A DNA stretch of 64,000 nucleotides from Leisingera sp. ANG-M1 (GCF_000813745.1 NZ_JWLC01000020.1:124001-188000); one strand, 5' to 3'. Shown: positions 32,188 to 42,176, counted from the first letter of the stretch. The notes: generated from the sequence alone by a model not told the origin. Numbers and translations are program-made.

Positions 32188-33636
32188 CTAAACATAACGG
32201 TGGACCAGTTCAGATGGGGCATTCCAGGCGGGGTCCATGTGCAGCTTGCGCTTAAGGAAGCCTCCCTCCCCAGGCGCGCCGGTAATTTCGCCGTCGTTCC
32301 AGATGGTGCGGCCGCGCAGGATAGTGCGGACCGGCCAGCCCTTTACAACGGTGCCTTCGTAAGGCGAGTAGTCGCAGCCGTCGTGCAGGTTTGCGTGTTT
32401 GATCTCGACTTCGCGTTCCGCATCCCACAATGCGAAATCCGCGTCGGAGCCGATGGCGATTGTCCCCTTCTGAGGGTAGATCCCATAGAGCTTGGCCGCA
32501 TTGGTGGAGGTAAGCGCAACGAAGCGGTTGATATCCAGCCGGCCGTTCGAAACCATCTCGTTGAACATCAGCGGCAGCCGCACCTCGATCCCCGGCACGC
32601 CGGGTGCAATGCATTTGAAATGCGGGTGGCCGCCTTCGTGCGCGTGGTACTGCTTGCCTGCGTCCCCTTCGTAGGAATAGGGGCAGTGGTCCGAATGCAC
32701 CACGTCGAACACACCGTTCTTGATTGCCTGCCACAGCTTGCCCTGGTTGCTCTCTTCGCGCGGCGGCGGCGAGCAGATGAACTTGGATCCCTCCCAGCCG
32801 GGCCGGTCGAAATCCTCCTCCTTCAGATAGAGGTACTGCGGGCAGGTTTCGGCGTGGATGTTCAGCCCCTTGGATTGCGCCCAGCGGACCTGCTCCATCG
32901 CCTCGGCTGAAGAGACATGCACGATCAGGATCGGGGTGTCGACAATCTCGGACAGCGAGATGGCCCGGTGGGTGGCTTCCCGCTCCACCACATGGCCGTG
33001 GGCCTTGGCATAGTATTTGGGTTCGGTCTGGCCCAGCTCTTCCAGCTTGCTGCCCAGCCAGGAAATGCAGTGGTCGTTTTCCGCATGGATCATGACCAGC
33101 GCGCCTTCCTGCCGGGCAGTGCCCAGAACATCCAGGATCTGGCGGTCGTCGATCATCACGTCTGAGTAGCACATGAAGACCTTGAAGGAGGTGAAACCGT
33201 CCTGGATCGCCTGCGGCAGCTCGCGCGAGATCACATCGGGCGTGGCGTCCGAGACGATCAGGTGAAAGCCATAATCGATGTAGGAGTTGCCTTCGGCAAG
33301 CTTGCGGTAATCCTCGATTGCCTCCAGCAGCGACTGCCCCCGGGCCTGGTTGGCAAAGGGGATGAAAGTGGTGTTGCCGCCGCAGGCTGCCGAGCGGGAG
33401 CCGGTCTCAAACGTGTCGGCGCTTTCGACCTTGCCGATTGGGGGCTCGTTGATATGGCAATGGGCTTCGACGCCGCCCGGCAGAACGAACTTGCCTGAGG
33501 CGTCGATCACTTCCTCAGCGCCTTCGAGGTGCTCGGCGATTGCGATGATCTTGCCGCCTTTCACGCCTATGTCGGCGCGATAGGTATCCGAGGCAGTGGC
33601 GATGGTGCCATTCTGGATGATCAGGTCATAGGACAT
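32188..33636 (-). CDS. D-hydantoinase/dihydropyrimidinase
   Basis: This 482-residue cyclic amidohydrolase has the metal motif HCHIN (His59, His61), a Lys in TSFKVFMCY that should be carbamylated, and HAEN, HVSS and HSDHCPY motifs. It opens hydantoin or dihydropyrimidine rings to N-carbamoyl amino acids. The nearby N-carbamoyl-D-amino acid hydrolase and racemase point to hydantoins rather than uracil breakdown. It is the last gene of the minus-strand ABC transporter operon. Confidence 0.88.
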   Translation of the reverse strand: MSYDLIIQNGTIATASDTYRADIGVKGGKIIAIAEHLEGAEEVIDASGKFVLPGGVEAHCHINEPPIGKVESADTFETGSRSAACGGNTTFIPFANQARGQSLLEAIEDYRKLAEGNSYIDYGFHLIVSDATPDVISRELPQAIQDGFTSFKVFMCYSDVMIDDRQILDVLGTARQEGALVMIHAENDHCISWLGSKLEELGQTEPKYYAKAHGHVVEREATHRAISLSEIVDTPILIVHVSSAEAMEQVRWAQSKGLNIHAETCPQYLYLKEEDFDRPGWEGSKFICSPPPREESNQGKLWQAIKNGVFDVVHSDHCPYSYEGDAGKQYHAHEGGHPHFKCIAPGVPGIEVRLPLMFNEMVSNGRLDINRFVALTSTNAAKLYGIYPQKGTIAIGSDADFALWDAEREVEIKHANLHDGCDYSPYEGTVVKGWPVRTILRGRTIWNDGEITGAPGEGGFLKRKLHMDPAWNAPSELVHRYV

Positions 33637-33667
33637 GGAACAGTCTCGTCAGTAAGCGGGAGGAGCA

Positions 33668-34465
33668 TCAGGATTGGTGCTCGTAAGCCCCTAGAAGTTT
33701 AGGCAGGTTTCCGAAGATGCCGATCAGGCCGAAGACCAGAAAGGACAATAGGATGAACACAACCGAAGCCGAAGCGATGGTGGGTGAATAGCCGCCGCGC
33801 AGGCTCGAGAAGATCTGCACTGGCAGGGTCACCACTTGCGATTGGCCGACGAAAAAGGAGATCACGAACTCGTTCATCGACAGCACAAAGACAAAAGCAA
33901 AGCTGGATACCAGGAAGGGCGCCACGATCGGCAGCACTACGGTGGTGAAGACTTCGCGCCGGTTGGCTCCCATGGTTTCCGCGGCTTCCAGCAGCTCTTT
34001 GGAAATGGATTCAAATCCCAGAGAGATCATCGCCAGCGGCATCGCCAGCAGGAAGATCATATGGCCCAGCACCACGTTTTCGATGGCGCCGACATGGCCC
34101 AGGCTGACCCACAGCAGCAGCATGCCCATGGCAGTGATCACCGGCGGGAAGGCGAAGGGCAAGAGGCCGACAGTAAACAGGATCTTGGCGTAGACGATCT
34201 TGTAACGCCACAGGAAGTAGGCCACCGGCAGTGCCACTGCGAGCGCCAGCAGGGCGGTCATCACCGCCACGGCCAGGCTTGTCATCAGCGGTTCGAACCA
34301 CTGCGGGTTTACGAACAGCTCGCTGTACCATTTGCCAGAGACGCCGCGCGGCGGGAAAAACAGAACTTTCTTTTCGTTCAGCGAGACGCCGAACACGATT
34401 ACCAGCGGCAGCATCAGGATGGTCAGGAAGATACCGGTGTAGACGTATTTCAAGCGGTCGATCAT
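33668..34465 (-). CDS. ABC transporter permease, PotC-like
   Basis: This 265-residue permease has six transmembrane helices and an EAA loop (ELLEAAETMGANRREVFTTV, near residues 160-180). It belongs to the spermidine/putrescine-type (PotC) group. The first codons overlap the partner permease stop by 4 bases. In this cluster the likely cargo is a hydantoin, N-carbamoyl compound or related amine rather than polyamine; this is inference. Confidence 0.9.
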   Translation of the reverse strand: MIDRLKYVYTGIFLTILMLPLVIVFGVSLNEKKVLFFPPRGVSGKWYSELFVNPQWFEPLMTSLAVAVMTALLALAVALPVAYFLWRYKIVYAKILFTVGLLPFAFPPVITAMGMLLLWVSLGHVGAIENVVLGHMIFLLAMPLAMISLGFESISKELLEAAETMGANRREVFTTVVLPIVAPFLVSSFAFVFVLSMNEFVISFFVGQSQVVTLPVQIFSSLRGGYSPTIASASVVFILLSFLVFGLIGIFGNLPKLLGAYEHQS

Positions 34466-35316
34466 CGGGTCTCTCCTTTCTCATTGCCGGCCATCTTGTT
34501 GGCCACGGTCACCAGGACGACGGTCACCAGCAGGAACACAACTGACAGTGCTGCCGCGAAGGGAATGTTGCCGAGCTGGACCGCCTGCTTGCTGATATGC
34601 ACCGCCAGCATCCACTGATCCGGCTTGCCCAGCCATTGCGGTGTGACCACCGCGCCCATGGTAAAGACAAACAGCACAATCCACGTTGAAATCAGCGGTT
34701 TCCGCAAGATCGGCAGGATGATCTTGTAGCTGGTGCGCAGCGGCGAGGTGCCCATGGTGCGCGCGGCCTCGGTATAAGAGGGGTCCAGCCGGGTGCAGTG
34801 CGGATAAAGGATCAGGATTGCAATCGACAGATTGAAGTAGCTGAGCGCAATCAGGATTGCCGGCAGGCCGCGGGCCCAGGACGCCGGACGGTCCATGACG
34901 CCAAGCCAGACGAACAGGTTGCTGATGCCGGCAGGCCGCGACAGCGCGTTGGACCAGGAGAAGGCGACGATCACTTCAGACAGGGACAAAACGCCCAGCA
35001 CGATTACCAGGATTACCGTCTGCACCCGCCGCGAGTAGCCAGCCAGGAAGTAAGTGAAGGGAAAGGCCAGCATCACAGCCAGGGTCGCGGCGATGACCGA
35101 AAGCCGCACCGTGTTCCACATGGCGCTGAGGTACAGCCAGTCAAAGGCGCGCAGGTAATGGGTGAATTCAAACCCGCGCTCATAGTAGGTTTCGGTGCGA
35201 TGATAGAAGGAGCTGGCCAGCATGATCGCCATCGGCACCGCAAAACCGATGAACAGCAGAATTGCGGGATAACTGAGCAAAGTCGCGCGGGTGAGGTTGA
35301 GAGGTCTGCCGCTCAT
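34462..35316 (-). CDS. ABC transporter permease, PotB-like
   Basis: This 284-residue permease has six transmembrane helices and an EAA loop (YTEAARTMGTSPLRTSYKII). It pairs with the PotC-like permease. It overlaps the ATPase gene and the second permease gene by 4 bases each (ATGA junctions), so all are co-translated. Confidence 0.9.
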   Translation of the reverse strand: MSGRPLNLTRATLLSYPAILLFIGFAVPMAIMLASSFYHRTETYYERGFEFTHYLRAFDWLYLSAMWNTVRLSVIAATLAVMLAFPFTYFLAGYSRRVQTVILVIVLGVLSLSEVIVAFSWSNALSRPAGISNLFVWLGVMDRPASWARGLPAILIALSYFNLSIAILILYPHCTRLDPSYTEAARTMGTSPLRTSYKIILPILRKPLISTWIVLFVFTMGAVVTPQWLGKPDQWMLAVHISKQAVQLGNIPFAAALSVVFLLVTVVLVTVANKMAGNEKGETR

Positions 35317-36371
35317 GACAGATGCACCCGGATATCGGCAGGGTCGAAGTACAGCACGACTTCATCGCTTTCCTTTAGCGTCGGGTTGGACTTCGGCATC
35401 CATTTGGCAATGATGCGTGTGCCGCCGACCGTCACATGCGCCTCAACCTCAGCCCCCAGATCACGCATGAAGCTGACGGTGCCGGGAATGCAGTTTTCCT
35501 TGCCTTGGCTTTCCGTGCTCAGCTCCACATCTTCGGGGCGGATCGAAAGAGTCACCTCGGTGCCCGCCGCATTGGCGCCTGCGGCATGCTCGGCCTTCAG
35601 GCGGCGGCCGAAAGCCTCAACCGAGGTCGCATCAGCGATGCGCGCGCCCTCTATCAGGTTGTTGCTGCCGACAAAACCGGCCACGAATTTATTGGCCGGG
35701 TACTGGTAGACCTCCAGCGGGTGGCCGATTTGCTCGACCCGGCCCGCGCTCATCACCACAATCACGTCGGCGGCAGTCATCGCTTCGCTTTGGTCATGGG
35801 TCACCATCACCGTGGTCACGCCCAGGCGGCGCTGCAGCTGTTTCAGCTCCACCTGCATGTCCTCGCGCAGGTTTGCATCCAGCGCCGACAGCGGCTCGTC
35901 CAGCAGGAACAGTTTCGGCTTCAGAGCCAGGGCGCGGGCAATCGCCACTCGCTGGCGCTGGCCGCCCGACAGTTCGGTGATAGTGCGCTTCGCAATGTGC
36001 GGCAGCTGCACCAGCTCCAAAAGCTCTTGCGCGCGGGCCAGAGCCTCGGCCTTCGGCACCTTGCGCAGGCGCATGCCATAGGCCACATTTTCCGCAACAT
36101 TCAAATGCGGGAACAATGCCAAAGACTGGAACACAACGCCGGTTTCACGCTTGTGCGCGGGCAGGCTGGTCACATCATCGCCATCCACCAGAATCCGTCC
36201 GGCGGAGGGCAGTTCCAGCCCGGCAATCATCCGCAACAGGGTGGTTTTGCCGCACCCGGACGGCCCCAGAAAGCAGACAAAGCTGCCGTCATCCAGTTTC
36301 AGATTGGCATTCTTCACGGCGGTGAATTTGCCGTACTTCTTGTCGATATTTTGCAGGACTAGCTCGGTCAT
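35313..36371 (-). CDS. ABC transporter ATPase, PotA-like
   Basis: This 352-residue ATPase has Walker A (GPSGCGKTT), Q-loop (VVFQSLALFPH), signature LSGGQRQR, Walker B (LFLLDEPLSALD) and H-loop (VTHDQ). A C-terminal TOBE domain (about residues 245-350) follows. This is the PotA/FbpC/MalK length and layout. It is second in the operon, 61 bases after the binding-protein gene. Confidence 0.92.
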   Translation of the reverse strand: MTELVLQNIDKKYGKFTAVKNANLKLDDGSFVCFLGPSGCGKTTLLRMIAGLELPSAGRILVDGDDVTSLPAHKRETGVVFQSLALFPHLNVAENVAYGMRLRKVPKAEALARAQELLELVQLPHIAKRTITELSGGQRQRVAIARALALKPKLFLLDEPLSALDANLREDMQVELKQLQRRLGVTTVMVTHDQSEAMTAADVIVVMSAGRVEQIGHPLEVYQYPANKFVAGFVGSNNLIEGARIADATSVEAFGRRLKAEHAAGANAAGTEVTLSIRPEDVELSTESQGKENCIPGTVSFMRDLGAEVEAHVTVGGTRIIAKWMPKSNPTLKESDEVVLYFDPADIRVHLS

Positions 36372-36432
36372 GCGGCACCTGTTCCTTAACTGCGGCTGGC
36401 GGCCTGCTGCCCGCGGGCCGCCGCTTTCCGGG

Positions 36433-37506
36433 TTACGCGGCTGCCAGGATCTTGGCCCATTCCTCGGTCACCCAATCGGCCTCTTTCAGCTGGAACTGAT
36501 AGTCCACAAAGATCGGGTCGATCGGGCTGGAGACCAGCGCGAACTCTTCGTCCGACATGCCTGCAGCGGACTGTGAGACCACCGGTGCGGTGCCAATTGC
36601 GCGGCTCATGTCGCCCTGCACGGTCGGATCGCAGCAGTAGTTCAGGAATTGTTCAGCGGCATCGGTGCGCTGAGACCCTTTCAGAATGCCCCAGGAGCCG
36701 AAGTCTATCACGCCGCCCTCTTTCGGGAACACTGAAGTGACCGGGAAGCCATCGGCGATCATGATTTGGGTCACGTCGTGGTAATACTGCCCTGCCGGGA
36801 TCTCGCCGGACTGCAGCCCCTGCTGGAACTGGCCCTCGTCACGGTACCAGAGCGTCACGTTGTCCTTCAGTTCGGCGATCTTCATCAGCAGTTCGCGGGC
36901 CCCTTCGCGGCTGGCCAGCATGTGCTGACCTTCGAAGAAGGTGCGCTGGGTGATTTCCAGCAGGCCGGATATGGTGATGTCCTCGGTCCAGCCCAGCGAG
37001 TTGGAGAACTTGGGATCCCAGATGTCCGCCCAGGACTGGATCGGGTCGGGGAAGTAGTCTGTGTTCTGAACGAAGGTGGAGTACCAGGCCAGCACAGCGG
37101 TGGCATAAGGCGCACCGTCCTCGCCGCGGGCGACAAAATCTTCGCTCAAGTTGCCCAGGTTCGGCACATTCTTCGGGTTGAAGCGGTGGAACACATCCTG
37201 GAAGCGCAGGATTTCGCCGCCGCCGGTCATGCCCACGTCGATTGGCGGATTGCCCGAGGCAACGGCTGGTCGGATGCCCGCGTAATATGCTGTGCCGGAG
37301 GATGTCGCGACCGAGCTGGCCGGAATGCCTGTGGCCTCGGTGAATTTCGGCAGCACTTTTTCGCGTACCGAGTCTTCAAAATAGCCGCCAAAGCTGCCCA
37401 CGATCAGCGGCTCGGCCGCCCAGGCTTGTTTCAGGTAAACCGGGCTTGCCAGCGTTGCGGTGGCAGCTGCCGTGGTCTGCAAAAAGGCGCGTCTGTTCAG
37501 TTTCAT
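36433..37506 (-). CDS. Periplasmic binding protein of the PotD type, Tat-exported
   Basis: This 357-residue binding protein begins MKLNRRAFLQTTAAATATLA, a twin-arginine-like signal ending AWA. The rest is a type 2 periplasmic binding fold of the spermidine/putrescine group. ATG 37506 is chosen since GGAGAGA precedes it and the Arg-Arg signal follows; a 12-residue upstream extension is less likely. It is the first gene of the ABC/hydantoinase operon and divergent from the carbamoylase. Ligand unknown. Confidence 0.9.
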   Translation of the reverse strand: MKLNRRAFLQTTAAATATLASPVYLKQAWAAEPLIVGSFGGYFEDSVREKVLPKFTEATGIPASSVATSSGTAYYAGIRPAVASGNPPIDVGMTGGGEILRFQDVFHRFNPKNVPNLGNLSEDFVARGEDGAPYATAVLAWYSTFVQNTDYFPDPIQSWADIWDPKFSNSLGWTEDITISGLLEITQRTFFEGQHMLASREGARELLMKIAELKDNVTLWYRDEGQFQQGLQSGEIPAGQYYHDVTQIMIADGFPVTSVFPKEGGVIDFGSWGILKGSQRTDAAEQFLNYCCDPTVQGDMSRAIGTAPVVSQSAAGMSDEEFALVSSPIDPIFVDYQFQLKEADWVTEEWAKILAAA

Positions 37507-37856
37507 TGGTCTCTCCGCTGCTGTGTCCTCCGCTTGGTTCATGCCGGAGCTGGACCGCGGAAGTTTCGGCCAATGTCCCTGTGAATACCCGTCCGCACAA
37601 TCGAAGTATTTGCACTCCTTCTGTGAGTAAAATTCACATTGAGAGGGGGTTTCTGGAAGTTTCTTTTTCTAAATAGCGGGGTAGATTGGCCCTTTGCTTG
37701 TTCATGACACTATTTCTGACGATGGTGTGAAATTTCGGCACAAGTTGTGTGCTCCTATTTCGATTGTGCCGGCTCCGGCGCCTCCTAGGGTATTGGCCAG
37801 TGATACTGCCCGGAACCGTTCAGAAACGGGCATGGAACCCAAGACAGGAGCAGACA
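37507..37856. other. Divergent promoter region of the hydantoin cluster
   Basis: This 350-base gap separates two operons of opposite strand. It is less G+C-rich than the flanks and should contain both promoters. I found no clear palindromic operator. A LysR protein encoded at 39679-40554 is a candidate regulator. Confidence 0.4.
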
Positions 37857-38792
37857 GTGGCGCGATTTGTAAAAGTGGCGGCAGCCCAAATGGGGCCGGT
37901 TCAGCGCAGCGAAGACCGGGCGTCGGTCGTGAAGCGGCTGGTCAGGATGATGCAGGAGGCGCATGGCTGGGGCTGCGACATCGTTGTTTTCCCCGAACTG
38001 GCGCTGACCACATTCTTCCCGCGCTGGCTGATCGAGGACGAAGACGAACTCGATTCCTACTATGAGACAGCCATGCCGAACACGGATGTGCAGCCGTTGT
38101 TTGACGAAGCCAAAAAGCTGGGGATCGGATTTTGCCTTGGCTATTGCGAGATCGTCCATGAAAACGGCCGCAAGCGGCGGTTCAATACCTCCATCACCGT
38201 GGACAAGTCCGGCGAAATCATCGGCAAATACCGCAAGATCCACATGCCGGGTAACAGCGAAGTCTGGGACAAGCCTGCCCAGCATCTGGAGAAGCGCTAT
38301 TTTGAAATTGGCGACCTGGGCTTCCCGGTCTTCGAAGGCTTCGGCGGCAAGCTGGGCATGGCCATCTGCAATGACCGCCGCTGGCCGGAAACCTACCGCT
38401 GCATGGGGCTGCAAGGTGTCGAGATGGTGATGATCGGCTACAACACCCCGGTTGGCATCGACTATAACTTCGACCACGATGTGCTGGCGTCCTTCCACAA
38501 CCACCTGGTGCTGCAGGCCGGCGCGCATCAGAACTCGACCTGGGTTGTTGCCGTCGCCAAATGCGGGATTGAGGAAAGCTCCAAGATGATCGGCCAAAGC
38601 TGCATCATCGCGCCGTCCGGCGAAATTGTCGCCATGTCCTCGACGCTGGGGGATGAGGTGATCGTTCACAAATGCGATCTGGACGCGGGCCTCTCCTACA
38701 AGGAAGATCTTTTCAATCTCGGCCTGCACCGCCGCCCGGAGCATTACGGGCTGATCGTCGAGACCGCCGGTCCGGTGACCCCTCAGAAATAG
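37857..38792 (+). CDS. N-carbamoyl-D-amino acid hydrolase
   Basis: This 311-residue nitrilase-superfamily enzyme hydrolyses N-carbamoyl-D-amino acids to D-amino acid, CO2 and ammonia. The catalytic triad is Glu47 (FPELAL), Lys127 (YRKIHM) and Cys171 (AICNDRRWPE). The pattern TTFFPRW, GFCLGYCEIV and LEKRYFEIGDLGFPV is close to the Agrobacterium enzyme, as I remember it. GTG 37857 is the start, behind CAGGAG. It completes the hydantoinase pathway with the 32188-33636 product. Confidence 0.92.
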   Translation: MARFVKVAAAQMGPVQRSEDRASVVKRLVRMMQEAHGWGCDIVVFPELALTTFFPRWLIEDEDELDSYYETAMPNTDVQPLFDEAKKLGIGFCLGYCEIVHENGRKRRFNTSITVDKSGEIIGKYRKIHMPGNSEVWDKPAQHLEKRYFEIGDLGFPVFEGFGGKLGMAICNDRRWPETYRCMGLQGVEMVMIGYNTPVGIDYNFDHDVLASFHNHLVLQAGAHQNSTWVVAVAKCGIEESSKMIGQSCIIAPSGEIVAMSSTLGDEVIVHKCDLDAGLSYKEDLFNLGLHRRPEHYGLIVETAGPVTPQK

Positions 38793-38801
38793 GAAGTTCA
38801 G

Positions 38802-39632
38802 ATGGCAGATTTCATTTGGCCCGATGGCGCCCGCTGCGCGGTGATGCTGACCTGCGATTTCGACTCGGAGTCGCTGTGGTTCTCCGAGGACGCAACGGCT
38901 CACCGCAAACCTTCAATCCTGTCGCAAGGCACTTACGGGCCCAAGCGCGGCGTCTACAAGATGCTGGACGTATTCAGGGATTTCGAAGTTCCGGCCAGTT
39001 TCTATGTGCCTGGGTGGACGGCAGAACAGCACACAGCAGCGATCGAGGCCATTCTCAAGAACGGGCACGAGGTGGGGCACCACGGGCATATGCACAAGTG
39101 GATCGATCCGGCGAATTACGAGGAAGAAGTCGAGGAAATGGACAAGGGCCTCGAGGCCCTGAAACGCACTGTAGGCGTCGTGCCCAAGGGCTACCGGGCG
39201 CCCGCGGGCACCTCCAGCGACCGCACGCTGGAGCTCGTCCGGGACCGGGGGTTCCTCTACAACAGCGGCTTCCTGGATGATTATGTGCCTTACCGCCATA
39301 CCCTGGCCGATGGCAGCGAAGGTCCGATTGAGCTGCCCTTCCATTGGCAGCTCGATGACTCCGCGCTGTCGCTCTACATCATCCAGGAGCAATCCACGAT
39401 CCTGACCAACGATCATATTTTCCAGGTCTGGAAGGAAGAGTTCGACGCGCTTTACGAATGGGGCGGCCTGGCAAACTATACCCTGCACCCGCAGATATCC
39501 GGGCGGCCCGCGCGCAACATGCTGCTGCGGCGGATCGTTGAATACATGCGCTCCAAGGAAGACGTTTGGTTTGCCACAGGCACTGAGGTTGCCGAAGCTT
39601 TCGCTGCCGGAACAGCACGTCCGGCCGCATAG
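38802..39632 (+). CDS. Polysaccharide deacetylase-fold (NodB) amidase
   Basis: This 276-residue protein carries a NodB fold: the catalytic Asp pair in TCDFDSES near residues 18-21, and metal His in EVGHHGHMHKW. The family includes peptidoglycan deacetylases, but soluble forms of this kind (PuuE/allantoinase-like) act on small ureido compounds. No signal peptide is present. Nine bases separate it from the carbamoylase gene, so a role in ureide or carbamoyl substrate breakdown is more likely than cell-wall modification. Confidence 0.85.
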   Translation: MADFIWPDGARCAVMLTCDFDSESLWFSEDATAHRKPSILSQGTYGPKRGVYKMLDVFRDFEVPASFYVPGWTAEQHTAAIEAILKNGHEVGHHGHMHKWIDPANYEEEVEEMDKGLEALKRTVGVVPKGYRAPAGTSSDRTLELVRDRGFLYNSGFLDDYVPYRHTLADGSEGPIELPFHWQLDDSALSLYIIQEQSTILTNDHIFQVWKEEFDALYEWGGLANYTLHPQISGRPARNMLLRRIVEYMRSKEDVWFATGTEVAEAFAAGTARPAA

Positions 39633-39678
39633 CAACGCGCAAAACCGGCTCCGGTCCCGCTCTCAGGCCGGAGCCGGC

Positions 39679-40554
39679 CTATTCCACAGTGGTGATCCAG
39701 TCGATGAACGCCTGGGACCGCTGCGTCTTCTGATCGTCTTTTCCTGAAATCACATAGTAGGAATAGGGCGATCGGATTGTGTTTTTGAAAGGCCGGATCA
39801 GGGCGCCGCTCTTCAGGAAATGGCGGGCCGTGACCGTGTCGCCAAGGGCGACGCCCAGGCCTTCGCGGGCAGCGATGAGCAGCTGATGCACATCGGTTAT
39901 ATAGTGGTTGGACTTGACCGACTGCATCCCGGCCCGGGCTGACACTAGCCACTTCGCCCACAGCGCGCCGCTGTCTTCATGCAGCAAGGGGAACCGCTTC
40001 AGGTCCGAGACTTTGGCCAGGGGATTGCGGCCAAGGGTCAGTTCTGGGCTGCAAACCGGGAACAGCGAAATGTCCCTTAGCAGCGTCACGTCCCGGTCCG
40101 GCCAGTTCGGGCGCCCGTAGCGGACGGTCACGTCAATCGCCGCATCCGGTTCGCGCAGCATCTCCGGCGAGGATTCCAGTTTGAGGGAAATCTCCGGATA
40201 AAGCGTGGTAAATTCCGGCAGCCGCGGCATCAGCCAATAGGCAGCAAAGGCAGGCGGCATCAGCAGGCGCAGTTCGCCGGACAGTTCGTCCTGATTGCCT
40301 TCTGACAAGGTCCCGATCAGGGTTTGCAGCACCTCTGCGACCGCCTTGTGGACCCGCTGGCCGCGCGAGGTCAGGCGGACCTCGGTGGAGGTGCGGATAA
40401 ACAGCTGCGCGCGGTAAAACTCCTCCAGTTGGCGGATCTGCTTGCTGACGGCGCCATGGGTGAGGTTCAGTTCTTCGGCCGCTTTGACAAACCGGCCATG
40501 GCGGGCGACCGCGTCCAAGGCGCGCAAGGCGTTGATCGGGGGAAGGTGCTGCAT
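39679..40554 (-). CDS. LysR family regulator (GcvA-like)
   Basis: This 291-residue LysR regulator has an N-terminal HTH (FVKAAEELNLTHGAVSKQIRQLE) and a substrate-binding domain. It is convergent with the deacetylase gene and divergent from the amidohydrolase at 40659, across a 104-base gap. It probably regulates one or both parts of the hydantoin/ureide cluster. Confidence 0.9.
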   Translation of the reverse strand: MQHLPPINALRALDAVARHGRFVKAAEELNLTHGAVSKQIRQLEEFYRAQLFIRTSTEVRLTSRGQRVHKAVAEVLQTLIGTLSEGNQDELSGELRLLMPPAFAAYWLMPRLPEFTTLYPEISLKLESSPEMLREPDAAIDVTVRYGRPNWPDRDVTLLRDISLFPVCSPELTLGRNPLAKVSDLKRFPLLHEDSGALWAKWLVSARAGMQSVKSNHYITDVHQLLIAAREGLGVALGDTVTARHFLKSGALIRPFKNTIRSPYSYYVISGKDDQKTQRSQAFIDWITTVE

Positions 40555-40658
40555 GGTGTGCCCGCCTCGTGAAATTTCGTCACATAGGCCCTTACATCAA
40601 TTCGCTTGTGTGTGAAAGTTTGGCTTTCTATCACTTCCTTAAGTCAAGGGAGGCAGCC

Positions 40659-42176
40659 GTGAAGCTTGTCATCAAAAACGCCCGTATCCTGGCGGATGCT
40701 GCTAGTGAAGAAATCGTTCGGGGCGACATCGTCTGCGAAGACGGAAAGATCACCGCTATCGGCCGCAGTGCTGTCAGTGATGGGCTGCCTTCCGGCCATT
40801 GCAAAGTCATTGAGGCCAATGGCCAGCTGGCGATGCCGGGTCTGGTGAATGCCCATTTCCATTCGACAAGTGCATTTATGCGCGGTGCTATCCCCGGGTC
40901 GCACCTCGAGCCCTACATGATGCTGGAGGCACCGCTGGATAGCTTCTCCCATTCCCCGCGGCTCTATTATCTGCGGGCGATGCTGTCGGCCATCGGCATG
41001 CTGCGCCAGGGTGTGACCGCGCTACGGGACGATGTGCATTTCTTTGGTGGCCCAACGCTGGAGAACGCCGATGCGATATTCCGTGCCTATCAGGAGACCG
41101 GCCTGCGCAGCTCGGTTGGCTTCGGCATTCCGAACGTGCTGGAGTACACCAAGGTTCCGTTCCTGACAGATTTCCTGACACCAGAGCAGAAAGCGCAGAT
41201 GGAAGCGGAGCGCTGGCCGTCGCAAAAGGAAATCCTGGATTTCTACGAGGCTGTTTTTGCCAAGTGGCATAAAGCAGAAGGCGGGAGACTGACGGTTCAC
41301 ACGTCCTGCTCCACCCCGCATAGGGTGGACGCAGAGACTTTGGCGGCCCTGTCGGATCTCGCGGTAAGGCGCAATGTGTCCCTGGACACGCATCTGCTGG
41401 AGACAAAGACCCAGGCCATTCACAGCCACCGGCGCGACGGCAAGACGCTGGTGCAGTTCCTGCAGGATCTTGGCGTGCTGAACGAACATTTGGTGGCCAT
41501 TCACTCGATCTGGCTGGATGACGGGGATCTGGATTTGCTTGCAGTCTCCGGAGCCGTGGTTGCTCATAACCCGGTGTCAAATCTGAAACTGGGCAGCGGC
41601 GTCATGCCGATGATCGGAATGCTCCGCCGCGGCATCCCGCTTTGCCTTGGAACGGACGAGGCTGCCGTTGACGAGGCAAACAACCTGTGGATCAACGCCA
41701 AGCTGGGCATGCTGCTGCAAAACATCACCAGCCCGGACGCCAGCACCTGGCCAGGCCCGGAGCCGCTGCTGAAGGCAATGACCCAGGGCGGCGCCCGGGC
41801 GATGCGGCGCAACGCGGCCGGGACATTGGCGGCAGGACAGGATGCAGACATCATTCTGCTGGATCTCGACCCGGCCGCGCATCTGCCCTTCAATCAGCTG
41901 CCCCTGCATCTTGCCGGCGCAGAAACAGGCCAGTCCGTCACTGCCGCAATTGTGGCAGGGGAAGTGATGATGGAGAACGGCCGCCTGACCCGCATTGATG
42001 AAGGCGCTATCCTCGAAGAAATCCGCGGCATCTGGGACCGCTATTCGGACCTGCGGGATCAGGCCAATTCCGACACGGCGGGTCTGGTAACGGCTTATAC
42101 GCAAGCCGCAAACCGGGCGCAGGCTGAACATTTGGGTTTCAGCCGCCATGTCACCGGCAAGATGGGAAACTACTGA
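40659..42176 (+). CDS. Amidohydrolase of the cytosine/guanine deaminase (ATZ/TRZ) group
   Basis: This 505-residue protein has metal motifs AHFHST (near residue 66), a later His (DTHLLET), HNPVSNLKLG and GTDEAAVDEANN, the pattern of the ATZ/TRZ/S-adenosylhomocysteine deaminase group. It removes an amino group or hydrolyses a C-N bond in a ring or side chain. GTG 40659 is the start, preceded by AAGGGAGG. Its stop overlaps the racemase start, so the two are translated together. Its substrate may be a hydantoin or pyrimidine-like compound; not provable here. Confidence 0.88.
   Translation: MKLVIKNARILADAASEEIVRGDIVCEDGKITAIGRSAVSDGLPSGHCKVIEANGQLAMPGLVNAHFHSTSAFMRGAIPGSHLEPYMMLEAPLDSFSHSPRLYYLRAMLSAIGMLRQGVTALRDDVHFFGGPTLENADAIFRAYQETGLRSSVGFGIPNVLEYTKVPFLTDFLTPEQKAQMEAERWPSQKEILDFYEAVFAKWHKAEGGRLTVHTSCSTPHRVDAETLAALSDLAVRRNVSLDTHLLETKTQAIHSHRRDGKTLVQFLQDLGVLNEHLVAIHSIWLDDGDLDLLAVSGAVVAHNPVSNLKLGSGVMPMIGMLRRGIPLCLGTDEAAVDEANNLWINAKLGMLLQNITSPDASTWPGPEPLLKAMTQGGARAMRRNAAGTLAAGQDADIILLDLDPAAHLPFNQLPLHLAGAETGQSVTAAIVAGEVMMENGRLTRIDEGAILEEIRGIWDRYSDLRDQANSDTAGLVTAYTQAANRAQAEHLGFSRHVTGKMGNY

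Noticed and set aside
38802-39632. Assigning the NodB-fold protein to cell-wall deacetylation
   Set aside because: No signal peptide or membrane anchor is present and it sits in a hydantoin/carbamoyl operon.
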